The position numbers were made by a program, and so were the translations under genes. 64,000 nucleotides of DNA from Flabesymbios commensalis. Its lineage: Eukaryota > Annelida > Polychaeta > Terebellida > Flabelligeridae. The stretch lies in assembly GCA_964017125.1 (NCBI GenBank), contig OZ024903.1, positions 83,362,108 through 83,426,107 on the forward strand. Direction: 5' to 3'. Within the stretch, counting starts at the first letter, position 1. Every line of letters begins with the position of its first letter. Positions 1-12,240 of this stretch are shown piece after piece. The notes beneath the pieces were generated by a model that was given only the letters and a program-made list of their open reading frames with translations, did no database searches and had not been told where the DNA came from.

Positions 1-90
1 ACCATTGTGAAATGCAAGGTTGGTTCAATGGTGGGCATCCATCTGCAAGACTGGTCTTACATTAAAACAGCATTAAGCAAATGCAATTAA
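1..90. repeat. Remnant of palindromic MITE family (GTCTGC-core)
   Basis: The words GGTTGGTTCAATGGTGGGC, then CATCTGCAAGAC, then CATTAAAACAGCATT match the body of the short palindromic family found at 8.2, 27.4, 38.3, 50.6 and 54.0 kb. The left end is cut by the window edge and the copy is diverged. Confidence 0.4.
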
Positions 91-384
91 ATTATAAGAT
101 CTGGCATTTATAGGGTTAACCCTTTAAGCCCTCACGATACATTGAAGCATCATTTTACATCCCTGAAAACAGACTTAGTTTGTGTACAACTAAGGGTTTT
201 AGAATGAAAATTCCCATGAAACTGGTTTACAAATACATGGCAATTTTCTTTAATTTCTCACCCACTTCAAGTCATGTTCATCCATCTCAAGTCGAGAATT
301 ACGACAGCCATTTGCGACTTATAGTTGATGAAGATGACAATGGTAAATTCAGGCTTGAAAAGGTTAATAGGGCGAACCAGCCGA

Positions 385-1615
385 CATGCTTTCACCCGAC
401 ATTCAAATGACATGAATATTAAAACTCCCCTCGCCTTCAAATGTAATTAGTGCAGAATCTAAAATAGATAAATATATCATACAAACATGTGGTTAACGTG
501 CATGTGTGTGTAATTATTGTACAAAAAAAACAGATTCTTTAAATATATAAAATTCGAGGAATGATCAGCCTTTGAAATGGATGGAAAACTAAAAAGCTAA
601 AATGGCAATCCCATTCCTTGGAGTTACCTCTCTTTGAGAAACTAAAATCCGGATTTATCCCAATTAATCTATCCCGAACTCTTAAAAAGTCATATCAATC
701 ATTCTCAATACCTAAGGCTCATTGTGCCAAGGTTTGAAGTCGATTGGATAAAAACTAAGGAAGAAATAGCCTATCATAATTTGACATTGATCCATATACT
801 AGTGATCTAGGAAAACCTGAAGAAATCCGGAAGAGCATGATGTATGATTTAGAAAAGTCATAGCACACCTTCCCAAAACCTGAGGATCATTGTGCCAAGG
901 TTTGAAGTTGATTGAGAGAAAACTCAGGGAGAAATAGCACTACAAAGTTTAGACACAGAGGAATAAAAACTAGAACTGCCCCTCACTCACCAACGAATAG
1001 ATTTCATCTGACATGTAATGTTTTCACCCGACATTTAAATTACATGAAAATTAAAACCCCCTTCGCCTTCAAATGTAAATAGTTCAGTATCTATAATAGA
1101 TAAACATATCATACAAACATGTGGTTAACGTGCTTGTGTGTGTGATTATGGTGCAAAAAAACAGATTTTTCAAATATATAAAAGTCAAGGAATGATCAGC
1201 CTCTGGAAATGGAAAAAAAACTAAAAAGCTAAAATGACACTCTCTTATTCAACAGATAAGCCATTCTTTGGACTTACTTCACTTTGAAGACACTAAAATC
1301 CGGATTTAGTCTGCTTAGACTATCCTGATCTCTTTAAAAATCATAGCAATCATTCTCAATACCAATGGTTCGTTGTGCCAAAATTGAAGTCTATTAGATA
1401 AAAACTCCTATTAGAGAAATATCCTATTAAAATTTGACATTGATCCAAATAGTGATCCAGAATATCCTTCATAAATCCGGAAGAACATCATGAAGTCATA
1501 GCACACCTCCCCAAAACCTCATTTTGCCAAGGTTTGAAGTTGATTGAATGAAAACTCAGGGAGAAATAACACTACAAAATTTGGACACAGAAGAATAAAA
1601 ACTAGCGAGAACTCA
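385..1615. repeat. Diverged direct tandem duplication, unit about 630 bp
   Basis: Two head-to-tail copies run roughly 385-960 and 1015-1615. Both begin near a CACCCGACATT word and share ACAAACATGTGGTTAACGTG, GGAATGATCAGCCT, the phrase TGTGCCAAGGTTTGAAGT and an end of the type GGGAGAAATA. The copies differ by many substitutions and small indels, so the duplication is old. Sub-phrases also repeat inside each copy. The word family reappears on the opposite strand in the array at 29.04-29.70 kb. No coding potential is evident. Confidence 0.7.
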
Positions 1616-2256
1616 AGCCCAATTATAATTATTAATGTTATCGATTAAGGTCAGAGCTGCTTCTATGCCAGCTTGTATCCTCTTTCTCTAATATACTGTG
1701 TTCTTCCTTGACTATGTTTCTTTCTTATGCATGACATCTCTGCTCTATTATATTTTGCAACTTACCTAGTCTTTGAGGGTATGTGTTTCTAAGTTGGTTT
1801 TACATCTCTCCACTATATTTTTATCTACCTCTATGTTCTTCACAATCTTCGGTTTACATGGTGCACAACACCTCATGCAGTGTCATTTTGCGATTGCGTT
1901 ATGTTCACTTTTCTTGATTTGAGGGCAATATGTACAATTAGTCTATAAACAGATGTACAACAGATGTACAAAATTGAAAGATATCAGGCGATATCAGCAT
2001 TGTGCTGGGAGTTCGTCTGTAATACCTAAGTAAACATGGTAAATGATTCTCACATATATAATATATATATATATATATACATAATATATATCAGGGTACG
2101 CACGGGCAGCGGAAAACCGGGAGTTTTTTTTATAATCTCCTGCAGACAAAACACATCTAATTATATATTTTGGAAAAAAACATGGAATAAATGAGAAAAT
2201 TCACCTGGCATATATGTATTTTATATTGTTAAGCTAATTCTTGTTTTCTTTTCCAG
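1616..2256 (+). other. Presumed intron or upstream flank of the BTB zinc-finger exon
   Basis: No gene is recognisable here. An AT dinucleotide run lies at about 2053-2090. The stretch ends in a good 3' splice site: a pyrimidine-rich tract TTGTTTTCTTTTCCAG ending at 2256. This implies that at least one upstream exon exists, either in this stretch or beyond the window. Confidence 0.5.
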
Positions 2257-3637
2257 ACAAGTGTGTGTTGATCTCGAAAACATGGGGAAATGGAACGACT
2301 TTCTACTTTCCAGGTTGGCAAGACTCCGAGAAGGTGGAAATTATTGTGATACAGAAATAAGCACAAGTGACAGCTGTCAATTTACAGCACACGCCTGTGT
2401 ATTGGTCGCAGCAAGCCCTGTTTTACAATCGCTCTTTCAGGATGTTGTCTCAGTTAAAAAAATTTCCTTGCCTTATTCTTCGGACATTGTACGGCTTGTA
2501 CTTGACTATATTTACCTTGGAACTGTGACAATTCCTGTGAACGGGGAAATTGTGAATCAGCTGCTGACTTTTTCACAAGGATTTCAGTTAAGACAGCTCA
2601 GTGAAATTTGTCTTAGCGTGCAAAAGATGCTAGTCAAGAATGAATCTTTATCTAAAACAGAGAAGACAAGTATGTCTAAAGTTACTGTAACTGGTGATTC
2701 TATCCAGGTCTGTATGACTACTGTAGCTAATGCTGATGCCAACATCAGCAAAGATAATAAAATCAATGAAAATATCAATCTGCAATTTGATGACGAGGGC
2801 GAAGATGATGCGGCTGTAGAACTTCTAACAGAAGACCCTGTGACAAACCCAGAACACATCCCAGAAGGCAGTGAGGTTCCTTATGTAATTCAAATGGATG
2901 GGGCTGAACTGCCTATTGATATGCACGGTCAAATGTATGAAGTGGTTGACGGTACTGCTGTACATACTACTTTGAGTAATGATTTGAATACAGGTGTAAA
3001 AATAGACTCCAACATTGAAGACAATACTCAATTAGTAAAGACAGATGTAGATGTATCTTCTCATAGTGCAGATGCTCCAGGTCCTTCCTCAACTGTTGAC
3101 TGGGGAAATAGACCTGACAATCCAGAAGAATTCCCAGAACACTTGAAAGCATTTGCTGTTAAACCTGGTGAAGAGCCCATTTCCGATTGTACGTTCTGCA
3201 AATTGAAATTTTCATCCAGAACCAAATGTTTCACCCACATGCGAGATTTACATCCTCTACCAGGAATTATTCGTTGCAGGATTTGCCTGCAAGATTTCCC
3301 TTCTGTCAATGCTTTAAGGTTTCACAAAAAGAAAAAACATCATAGTGCACCTAGGAAGTTTGAATGCGAGATATGTGGAGAAGTGAAAGAGTCAACAAGT
3401 CACATGAAATATCACATGACTAAGCACACAGGAGAGAAACCATATGTATGTAGCTTTTGTGGTAAGACATTCCGCATTCAAGGTGCTCTGGATATACATC
3501 TGAGAGTTCACACAGGAGAAAAACCATATACTTGTGAATATTGTAATCGTAGTTTTGCCAATGCATCAAACTGTTTAACACATAGAAAAAGAATGCATAA
3601 ACATGATGCCTCGTTGTTAGATCCCAGTACCTTGTAA
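2257..3637 (+). CDS. BTB/POZ domain C2H2 zinc-finger protein, 3' coding exon
   Basis: Probable sequence-specific transcription factor acting in the nucleus. The frame is open from the splice acceptor at 2256 to TAA at 3635-3637. An ATG at 2282 in strong Kozak context (A at -3, G at +4) would give 451 residues; an earlier start in an upstream exon is possible because the frame is open to the acceptor. Residues about 1-115 form a BTB/POZ fold (DTEISTSDSCQFTAHACVLV, then ASPVLQSLF), used in this family for dimerisation and co-repressor binding. An acidic, low-complexity linker follows (about 120-295). Five C2H2 fingers start at Cys303, 332, 362, 390 and 418. Fingers 3-5 are 28 residues apart, and those ending at fingers 4 and 5 are joined by TGEKPY linkers. 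Finger 3 lacks the usual Phe between its Cys and His pairs. The family assignment is firm; the exact orthologue is not recognisable to me, so no symbol is given. Confidence 0.9.
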
Positions 3638-3770
3638 TATAATTTGTGTATTATTAGTTGCATTGATTTAATCTGGAGTTTCAGGTCTAGATATAAATTA
3701 TGTAGCCTACAATCACGTTTTCCACTCATAGTTGATAAGCAGTAGAATAAATAAGTTATGGAGACATTGC
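3638..3770 (+). promoter_or_regulatory. 3' UTR and poly(A) signal of the BTB zinc-finger gene
   Basis: The sequence after the TAA is AT-rich. A canonical AATAAA lies at 3746-3751, about 110 bases after the stop, so cleavage would be expected near 3765-3775. Confidence 0.5.
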
Positions 3771-4756
3771 TGAAGAATTATTAAAATGTTATTATTTTTT
3801 GCATTTTTATAAGTTGTTTAGGCTACCTCTGACAGCCACCAGTAAAGATGGTATCTGATCAAAAATTGTAGAAAATCTTTTTTTATTCGAATTAAAATTG
3901 CCACGGATAAAAATTACTCCTAGGACTGAGGAGTGACTGATGCTATTAGATGGTAAACGACAGCGATTTTAGTAGTGGTGTTATATGTGGTATGTTGACA
4001 GCAACATATGAAAGGACATGGCAGGACAATTTCAAAGTGTTTTTGTTTAGATAAAGGATGCTGTAGAAATTGCGGTAGAATTAATTTTGTTCCAACAACA
4101 GGATGCTAAAGTTAATAACTACAGGATATGATTCGCATAGTCCGAGGTATTTTGAATGGCACGGTACATTAGCACTGACAGTTTTTAACCCTTCAGCTGT
4201 TAAGGCTGTAGGGTATAGTGATCACCAGAGGCGAGCGGGCGGACTGTCTGGCCGGCCGGGCGGGCAGTCAGAAATTCAGCTATTAGGCCTACTAAAAAGT
4301 TAACTGATGATTTTTTTTTTTACAGACATGACCTATGTGCCTGGGCAATTCATCCCATATATATATTTTTTTTGCACCAACCATAAGCGGCTATTTTCCA
4401 AGATGGCCGCCTAAAAAGTTTGTGGGCACGATAACTTATGAACCGATGGTTGGGTTGCATTGAAATTTAATGTGAAATTGCGTGTGAAATTTGTATATAC
4501 TTATTATTTCTATTTCTTCAATGTCATTCAAGTTCAGTCAAGGATAATTTTGTGAAAAAAACACAGAAATATAGTCTTAAATATTTTTTCTGGTGTAGAT
4601 ATACTAATGCGACTGAAACGTAAATTTGTTTATTTTATACTACTACAGCGATGGTTTGATAGATGGCAAATACACATTAATTGTATAAATGTTCAGAGGA
4701 AATGATCATTTTCTCTACAATAGACCCGCTTTCAATAAAAATATAGAGCATGTATA
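3771..4756. other. Intergenic, no gene seen; contains a fragment of a dispersed repeat
   Basis: No coding signal was recognised. At about 4365-4480 the words AAGATGGCCGCC and TGTGGGCACGATAACTT match the tandem unit of the HINE-like element in DNAJC7 intron 2 (42.1-43.0 kb), so this is a solitary degraded unit. A short GC-rich patch (about 4210-4265) is unexplained. Confidence 0.5.
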
Positions 4757-5001
4757 TACTTGGCACAAAAAGAAACGCAACTAAAATTCAAAATGATCTT
4801 ATTTCGTGTAATTTAGTCAACACCATTCGATTGATTTATATAAGGTTGGTGTGTATGGCCCTTACCCGCAATTTTTTTTATCTCAATAACGGGAAAATGA
4901 CCTTCAAATTAAGGAAAGTCAACTTTCAATTGGCTATGTGGAATTATCGCACATGTATACACATCAACTCGGAGGTGTATGTTTCTTTTTGAGTTCATGC
5001 C
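4757..5001. mobile_element. MITE with GGCAC-AAAAAGAAAC terminal inverted repeats
   Basis: The left end reads TTGGCACAAAAAGAAACGC. The reverse complement of the right end reads GGCATGAACTCAAAAAGAAAC. Together they bound about 245 bp of non-coding sequence. This is the pattern of a short non-autonomous DNA transposon. The superfamily was not determined and no clear target-site duplication was found. Confidence 0.5.
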
Positions 5002-5170
5002 CTTCGACCTACTTTTTGACCTACATCTCTCAGCCAAAATAGCTTAGAGACTAACTATATCGTTTCCGGGAACCCATGGGTACATTACATCCATATTACA
5101 CATGTACTTCATTTAGGGGGGATGTAGATGTGCCTTTCGGTGGCTCAAAGTTCATTCTTGTTGTAATATA
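5002..5170. repeat. Fragment of the GTGTAGATGTGCC tandem-repeat element
   Basis: The phrases TTTTTGACCTACATCTCTCAG, CGTTTCCGGGAACC and GGATGTAGATGTGCCTTTCG are diverged versions of the unit repeated at 58.3-59.4 kb. No head or tail of the element is preserved here. Confidence 0.5.
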
Positions 5171-5342
5171 CATGTTTTTCACATTAAACGTAATAAATTA
5201 TGTGATCAGTTAATAATATTTTACGCAGTATAAGAGTGAGTTAAAGTTGATTTTGCGCAAAAAATAACTATTTGTAAGATACACGTTGTCATGGTAGCAC
5301 ATATTCTTCAAAATCGGTTATAGGCCTACTTTCAGAATAAGT

Positions 5343-5493
5343 CTACACTTTAAACAATAAAGGTTCTTTAAAAAGAACCCTTCAGTACTATTACTATGCA
5401 ACCCCAGGAGGACCCTACAAGAGTTATCCTGGGGTTGCATGGTAATAGTACTGAAGGGTTCCTTCTAAAGAACCTATATTGTGTAGAGTGTAG
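5343..5493. mobile_element. 151-bp near-perfect hairpin MITE
   Basis: The left half begins CTACACTTTAAACAATA and the reverse complement of the right half begins CTACACTCTACACAATATA. The arms share GGTTCTTTA, then CCTTCAGTACTATTAC and ATGCAACCCCAGGA, leaving only a short loop. Nearly the whole element is one inverted repeat. No obvious target duplication flanks it. The well-matched arms suggest a fairly young insertion. Confidence 0.7.
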
Positions 5494-8022
5494 CGTCAAA
5501 TACCCCAAATTTGATGTTTTCTTTATCGGATTATATTGTATGAATTTGGCATCATTGTAAAGATGAGACCGTGGTGTTCATTTCCAGCGGATGTAGTGTT
5601 GGCAGCCCCGTACGTCACCATGACAACGGGCTCTTAATGTTGAAACATCATTGGGTGAATACCATGTGTTTGCTGATGTGGCGCAAAGTATACAGCAGAC
5701 ACAGTGTTGGATTAGTGTTGGGCAAGCATTGTGTAGGCCCTACGGGCTACATCGTAGGCCATTATTGAATGAATTTTGGCCAGCATCGGCGATGGTGGTG
5801 GAAGGAATAGGCCTACACGTTAAAGATATACTTGTCTCCTTTGTTCTTTTCTTAATTATATATATACTGGACATTTGGAATTCTGGCTCATGAGGAGATG
5901 GAAAAAGACCAATACTAACAGTTATGTTTACAAAATATTAAGCCATTTTTTTGTCTAAAGCACTCATTTGACAGACTAATTAAGCTGGGCCCCGGGGTTC
6001 GGGTACTCCTTTTCTAGTTGTCATAATTTTAACGTTCATGGTTATATGATCAAGATCAGTGATTTTGAAAAAGTGTCCGATTTTCAGCCGAGTTGTTCTT
6101 TGATCTAACTTGATTGATCTGATTTAATTTATCATCCATTGTCGGTCTCGCCAAATCCCGCATTTCAATTCACATCCAACACTCACAAAATCACTTTATT
6201 GTAAGTATTTAATAACAGTGGAGCAAATGAATATCTTACTTATTGCGGCGATCGTCACTATGGCGGTGCGCGATAAGCAGTGAAGACATAGAGCTGTAAG
6301 GACAGTTATTCAAATTATGATAAGCCACGTATGCCTATATATTAAGTATTAGTCTTATGAATTGGGTTGAGTTTATGAGCATAGTGAAAAGCTTTCCCAC
6401 AGAAGGTTTGTTGTTTTTATTGTTCAGCTTATTTTGGCGTCCATCCAGTAAACATCCAGTAAAAATCAAGCCATGAATGAAGGTCGGCATAGTTTATTGG
6501 AGCGTGCTCAACCATTTCAGGCCTACAGGATAATATAATATTAGTGATTAAAAAAACATCATATTTGTGTTATAATATTTATTACACGATTTTTGAAACT
6601 CGCAAAAAAAATCATTGTTATTTGGATAGTTCAACGACAGGGCTGATTGACAGGCTTGCTCAAACTCTGATTGGTCAACATTTCCCTCCCATCTCATTCT
6701 TCTCATAGAATCTCATGCTGACAGTGTTATTTCACGAGATGTAGACACAGACACCTGTACCCCCTCCAAATGATGACGTAATTAAACGCTGAGCGTAACA
6801 TGGTTTTGTTTACACATCCTCACTTAAATCGTGAGTCTGGAATTCCGCGATTTCACTAATTTAGCTTCTACTGCATTTACCGTTTGTTTATATCAGCCAA
6901 ATTCAACCAATTCACATTTGTATTATTTGCAAATAATTGATATAACGTTTAAACTCCGACATTTGCCGGTAAATACCGTTATGCTATAAACTATTACCGT
7001 ATCTCTTCAAGCTATTACCATATCCCGTGTACATCTAGTGGTAGTACTGGATCAAATCCGGCCATTTCGTATGGCACATCGGCTTATAACTTGAATCACC
7101 ATTATATCGTCCTATATAATAATGAATAACAACTGTAGGCCCCTATGCGTTTTTGTGGTCAGTGAGTATTGTCAGCAGTTGTGTTAAATTTGTGGCCATT
7201 TTGAGTCATCGCCAGCGGCCACGGTGTGTTGGGAGTGCTTGCACGGTATTTTAATTTACCGTTATCATGTGAAATAACAAAGAAAACATTTCGCACTTGT
7301 GCATCAATTTTTTTAGCAAGTTTTTTTAATTAGAAACACTTTTTGGCGGAAAATATATATTTGTTTTGATTACAATTTTACATGGCCCATTGCTTAATCA
7401 GTTAATATAAATATCAACTTCAGTCTGATGCAAAAAAAAAATAGGGGCATACTCTCAATGATGTTCAGAACCGCAGGGTTCTTGTTTATATATTCAAAAT
7501 TACCGCTAAATCTAATATTTTGTCACTGGTAACATTATGTGACACAAAACCCTGGGACAGCACTTTATAAAAGTAGATATTACTAGTAGGCCTTATTTTA
7601 AAAAACTGTATTTCGAATAAAATTAGCATCGAGAAAGTCTTTTTCTTCGCAAATAAAGCCACCTTTACGATGTCAAAACACCGTTCCCGGTGAATCTGTG
7701 CCATTGAGTTGGTCTATCATATTAAAGGTGTGGTCAACTGTCAAAATTCGCGGGACAAGGGTCCCCCAGAAGGCAATAGTGCCCGTGGGTAGGCCAAGGC
7801 CCTATTCCATAATAATACTAAATATGCGTTTCATACCCAAAGCCTCATTAAGAGCAAGTTCTCAGATCACAGCAAGTTCATATATACTTGAGCGACATAA
7901 TGAGTTAATAATTCAAAGCACTTTGCCCTTACCCCTACTTGGTCGCTGGCTTGCAAACAAACTGATTGTATTACTGCGGGGATTTGGAAACTGCTTGACC
8001 CCAAAAGCTTGTATTGACACTC
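5494..8022. other. Intergenic; no gene recognised
   Basis: No open frame resembles a known protein. At about 7465-7488 the string AGAACCGCAGGGTTCTTGTT forms a short hairpin followed by TTGTT. It is nearly identical to 50371-50396 and has the form of the 3' ends of the hairpin-headed elements described elsewhere in the window. The rest is AT-rich and featureless to me. Confidence 0.5.
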
Positions 8023-8135
8023 CGTAAACACAAAACATTTGTATGACTTAATGCAATGTTGGACCAACGTCGAAAACGTTGGGCTGACGGTGTATAAATG
8101 TTATACAAATGTCTTGTTTGCTGGGCTGCAGGAGG
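8023..8135. mobile_element. Palindromic MITE, GTCTGC-core family
   Basis: The left side TAAACACAAAACATTTGTAT pairs with the right side ATACAAATGTCTTGTTTGCT. The centre contains GGACCAACGTCGAAAACGTT followed by GGGCTGACGG. The ends read as the CCCAGCAAACA tip typical of the family. Confidence 0.65.
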
Positions 8136-8163
8136 ACTTTCTCTCAAACATTGTACATTTATT

Positions 8164-8240
8164 CAATTTTGGTTCAATGTTGGGCCAGCGTCGCAGACGT
8201 TGTCCTAGCATTAAAACAGCATTGGCTCAATGTCTCGTTT
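8164..8240. mobile_element. Partial copy of the palindromic MITE family
   Basis: The core GGTTCAATGTTGGGCCAGCG, then TCGCAGACG, then CATTAAAACAGCATTGGC is followed by CAATGTCTCGTTT. The left tip is not preserved. It lies directly downstream of another copy. Confidence 0.6.
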
Positions 8241-9300
8241 AAGTAGTATCTTGTAATCAGTTCAATATCTATATTAATGCCGTCCATCTGTACTCAATAG
8301 GCAACTGTTGGCCTACACTTGACCGTCCCAGGCATGCGCATTTTGCAGTTGAACACTAGTTTAATGCAACAAGAACAATAAACTTTTAGTGTGTGAATGA
8401 AATCCACTTGTTACACACGTCATAAAAGTCATGGTTATCCGAGCAAAAAGCACATTTGACAAAACTAACCACTCCGGGCAAAATTGGCATTTTAAACAGA
8501 GAATCACTCAGACCTAGAATAATCTTGTGGACGACACATAGCAGCAAACAGGCAGATAATAAAACTCACATTATACGTGATTAACAGTTATTTATACCAA
8601 AACAACATGGGAATCCACAGCTCAGTAGCATTTCCAAATAATACCCACATGGTAAAACACAATCACATTCCACATGCGTAATCAACTAAGCCCTGCACAT
8701 GTCCACGTGTGATAGTGTTAGGGTCGAATGTCAGTAGGCCTAATTGTCATTTCCGGGGGTATTAAAGGTCATGGCCCTAAAAACACTATAATGTTTTATA
8801 ACGTTTGTATTTCAAGGTAATATAGTCGTGTAATATATCAAATTATCTAGAGGAAATTGACACGAAATAAAAAATTCATTCAAAATTTATAATTAAAACG
8901 AGACAATCAGGCTAAAATCATCTAAAAATCATTAGGCCTAATTTAATTTAGGTTTTTTTTCAACTTGGAGACAGAGTCTCTAAGTTTTAGTCTGACTTTC
9001 AAGGCAAACGTCTGTCGTTAACTTCCGCTTTACATCTGTTCTGCCTGTGCAAAGTCAAAAGGCATTATCTGCTCCCTGGTAAACTAGGCATTTACTGCTC
9101 CTCTTGCCATGGCGCTACCAAAAGGTCGTATTTGCTAACTTGTAAATCAAGTATATACTTCCTTCACGCTGATGTCACTGCCTCCTTCTTGTAAGTAACA
9201 GCATGTTCAATAGACAGTATCTGCACACTTGTGGAATAAGCAGATACTTGGTTTTGCTGTGAGCAGAAGCGTTCTATGTCATGCTTGTTCTAGGTGGTCA
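8241..9300. other. Intergenic; nothing recognised
   Basis: AT-rich sequence with several TAGGCCTA-type words. No open reading frame, RNA gene or bounded repeat was recognised. Confidence 0.5.
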
Positions 9301-9304
9301 ACAT

Positions 9305-9385
9305 AATGCACTGACCCAATGTTGGTTAAATGTTGTGCCATCATTTATAACACTGTTCCAACATTAAAGTAACATTGTGTCAGTG
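9305..9385. mobile_element. Degraded palindromic MITE copy
   Basis: GACCCAATGTTGGTTAAATG is followed by CACTGTTCCAACATTAAAGT and AACATTGTGTCAGTG, which match the half-palindrome words of the family. The core is eroded. Confidence 0.45.
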
Positions 9386-9479
9386 TATCAAGTTGCCTGT
9401 GCCTCCCGCAAAAATGAGATGTTTAGCCAATGCTGTTTTACTGTTGAGCCAGGGTTGTAGATGATAGCTTAAACTAGCT

Positions 9480-9590
9480 TGGTGTGAACATATATTATTG
9501 CATGTTATAACAATGCTATTGCATGTTCAATTTTATATGTATTTCCTCATGTAAAGAGGATTGAATAAATAAATAAATATCGTGCTAAAG
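9480..9590 (+). mobile_element. LINE-like 3' tail with (AATA)n end
   Basis: The sequence TTTCCTCATGTAAAGAGGAT followed by TGAATAAATAAATAAATA is typical of 3' ends of CR1/L2-clade non-LTR retrotransposons. No coding part remains. The clade is inferred from the style of the tail only. Confidence 0.4.
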
Positions 9591-9597
9591 CCATTCT

Positions 9598-9685
9598 ACT
9601 GGTAGGCCAATGCTGGCCCAGTGTTGTAAACGGTGGGCCACCATGAGGCTAACATTGTGTCACTGTCTCGTGTTCGCTGTGTGGC
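9598..9685. mobile_element. Palindromic MITE copy
   Basis: GCCAATGCTGGCCCAGTGTT, AAACGGTGGGCC and TAACATTGTGTCACTGTCTC, ending CGTGTTCGCTG, follow the order of words in the better-preserved copies at 38.3 and 54.0 kb. Confidence 0.55.
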
Positions 9686-9916
9686 TGTGACCAGGTGACA
9701 CCAGAGAAGCTGATTCACGTGGCCGGCAGTCTGTGGTGGAGGGGTAGCCCCCACCCACCCTCTCTCTCACAACTGACATCTAGAGGAGTGTTATGCAATA
9801 TAGAAGTTAGGTCTTGGCTAAGATATCTATCTTCAATAATATCACATTTTGTATTATTAAAAGTAGATTTTTGGCCTTGGCAGTTAAAGCCATTGTAATT
9901 TCATATAATTTATACA

Positions 9917-9994
9917 TTTCTAGTGTGTAATACGACTGAATAACGTCTTTTTTGCACTAGTGTGTAATATGACTGAATGACGTCTTTTTTTGCA
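9917..9994. repeat. 38-bp direct duplication
   Basis: Two adjacent copies of TAGTGTGTAATACGACTGAA followed by TAACGTCTTTTTTGCA differ by a few substitutions. Confidence 0.7.
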
Positions 9995-10164
9995 ATGCCT
10001 GTTCATACATCATTTAGTTATCAGCGCCAATACGCTGTCGTGCAAAAGCAAACGGCAGTAGCTGCGTACTACGAAAGTATACTGTTACTGCTGTTTGCCG
10101 AATTATAATTGCAGTTTGTGCTCTGATCAAGTCCATGATCTGCTTCTCCAGCGAGCGAAGTCGT

Positions 10165-10238
10165 TCAGCCAATGTTGGTTTAATGTTGGGTCAATGTAAT
10201 AGACGTCAGGACAACATTAAATATACATTGTGGAGTGC
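10165..10238. mobile_element. Palindromic MITE remnant
   Basis: CAGCCAATGTTGGTTTAATG, TTGGGTCAATGTAATAGACG and AACATTAAATATACATTGTG preserve part of the two arms around a mutated core. Confidence 0.5.
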
Positions 10239-10887
10239 CTGGCGTTTTTGCGAGTGGTGACGACGCACTCAGTCCTGTTGATGTCATCGCAGGATGTGAT
10301 GATGTTCTCGTAGCTCTACCGTATATTGCCGGTTAGTAACCGCGGTTTATCATTGAAAATATGTTTGGTAAAATAGCTAAAAAATCGACAGGTGCGGTTT
10401 ATAACCAGATATTCTGTGTGAGCCATGACGATTTCCGGTGAAAATAAGAGTGTTTGCCGGGTCTGGCAACCAACTGACAGACAGGGTAGGCCTATCGTCA
10501 CCTGCGTTGGTGTGAGCTTTGACGCTTGACTATGAAGTCAATTAACCATCTGCGTCCCAATGTGAATAATAATAATATGGACTATATGCAAGCAAGCAAT
10601 CATGTAAATTGAACCATACTTGTCGGCTGAAAGCAGAAATAATTTAAGTTCTAAATGTTAATGAAATTTCACGATGGTAGATGATTTTAAACGTCACATA
10701 TAATAGAAATATCACGGTATTGTTATTGTCCATAGGGCTGAGATCGTCGTCATAACAGTCTAATTGTAGCTGTAGAAGTACAAGGCAAAGGGCGGCGATG
10801 GTGCAGGGGAAAGCTAATAGACATTAACTGTTCACTTGTGATCACTTGTAGTTACTGTCTTTTGGCTTTGTAAAACGTTATACTACT

Positions 10888-12155
10888 ACCCCAGCGTCTA
10901 AGACGTTGGGCCGACGTTGTTTAAGTATTATACAAATGTTTTGTGTTTACTGGGACAGTTGTCCACCAGGTGCTGTTGGTAGACACAGCCGTCCGATATT
11001 GGGTTTAAACTTCATAACCCCCTCGATCCCCTCGAACCATCACCCACAACCCTCGACCAATAGTCCCTCGACCCACAACTCCTTGACCCACAACCACCCA
11101 CAACAACATATTTTTTATCCCATTAGATGGTAAATAGCTGGCAAGGTCGCCAGTCACAGCCCAAAAATGGAAACGAAGTGTCAGACAGGCTAGTAACCAA
11201 ATATTTATACTTCAAGTAGGCCTAATAGGCCCTATAGGGCCTACTTCGAGAAGTTCCCACGTTGAAAAGTTCACACGTTCCGAGAACTTCAAGTCACCAT
11301 GCATATGAGACCCACTGCAGGCAGTTAAATCAATTATATAATTATTGTCAACAAAACTGTTAGGGGGGCACTATTCAATCACCGGGGGGGGAGGGGGGCT
11401 GGATTATTTATCCCCACATAATTTCAACACGTAGGGCTCGGTGACGCGTGGAGAAAAATGATTAGGCCAGCTAGTCCAGGTCTTGAAATATATTATTTAT
11501 TTCATAAAGAGCCTGTCCGTGGTTTGATTTTAAAATACTCTCTCCCCCCCCCCCCCGCCGATTGAATGGTGCATGACCCTCTAGAAATGTAGGCCTACCT
11601 TTAGGCCTATTCTGTGAAACACAGTGACGTCACCGGAATTCCTTTGACACGGGAAATTCACCCAATGTTGTCTCAATACTGGGCCAGCATCCCCACAGCT
11701 GGCACAACATTGTCTGCACAGGGACGCTTTGACTTGTAAACGCGGCACGCATATATGAATAGGATATAGGTCTACCGACAGAGAATTTATTATGCCCTAT
11801 TCATTAATATAGGGCCTAATATCAAAAACACAAATTAGGCCTATGTTATAAATAAAAAGGGTTCACCAATATGCCTTACATGATTATAAACTAAACCTAA
11901 ATCACCCATTTTCAACTTTGGGTCGAGGGGGTAATTCGGAATGGTTATGGGTCGAGGGGTTGTGGGTCGAGGGGTTGTGGGTTGAGGGTCGAGGTTTTTG
12001 GGTCGAGGGGGTTATAAAGGTAATCCCGATATTGACTTGATGTTAGATTAATACAGTTGGGCTAGCGCCGTTTATGCGCATCTAACATTTATGCAATGAC
12101 GTTGAGCCGAACTTGTATGAAATTATACAAATTATGTTTTGTGTTTGCTGGGAAA
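10888..12155. mobile_element. Composite: two palindromic MITEs flanking a 1-kb foldback with satellite arms
   Basis: Outer parts: 10888-10965 (CCAGCGTCTAAGACGTTGGG, ending TTTTGTGTTTACTGGG) and 12040-12155 (ending TTTTGTGTTTGCTGGG) belong to the palindromic MITE family. Between them, 10996-11105 and 11922-12035 form long inverted arms. The left arm begins ATATTGGG and continues ATAACCCCCTCGA. The right arm, reverse-complemented, begins ATATCGGG and continues ATAACCCCCTCGACCC. Each arm is a short satellite of CCCTCGACCCACAA units. The interior holds a further MITE core at about 11660-11728. No open frame was recognised. Confidence 0.6.
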
Positions 12156-12240
12156 CTGATTGTTCGGCTATATAGACAATCAACAAAAAAATTAAAATAT
12201 ATGAAAGCCAAAATCAAATATAATAACAATACATTTGTGA

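Noticed and set aside
2584-3309. Open frames on the - strand opposite the BTB zinc-finger exon
   Set aside because: They are shadows of a strongly conserved + strand coding exon.
7698-8027. 109-codon open frame on the + strand
   Set aside because: It has no recognisable domain, its composition is like translated AT-rich non-coding DNA, and its end lies next to a MITE.
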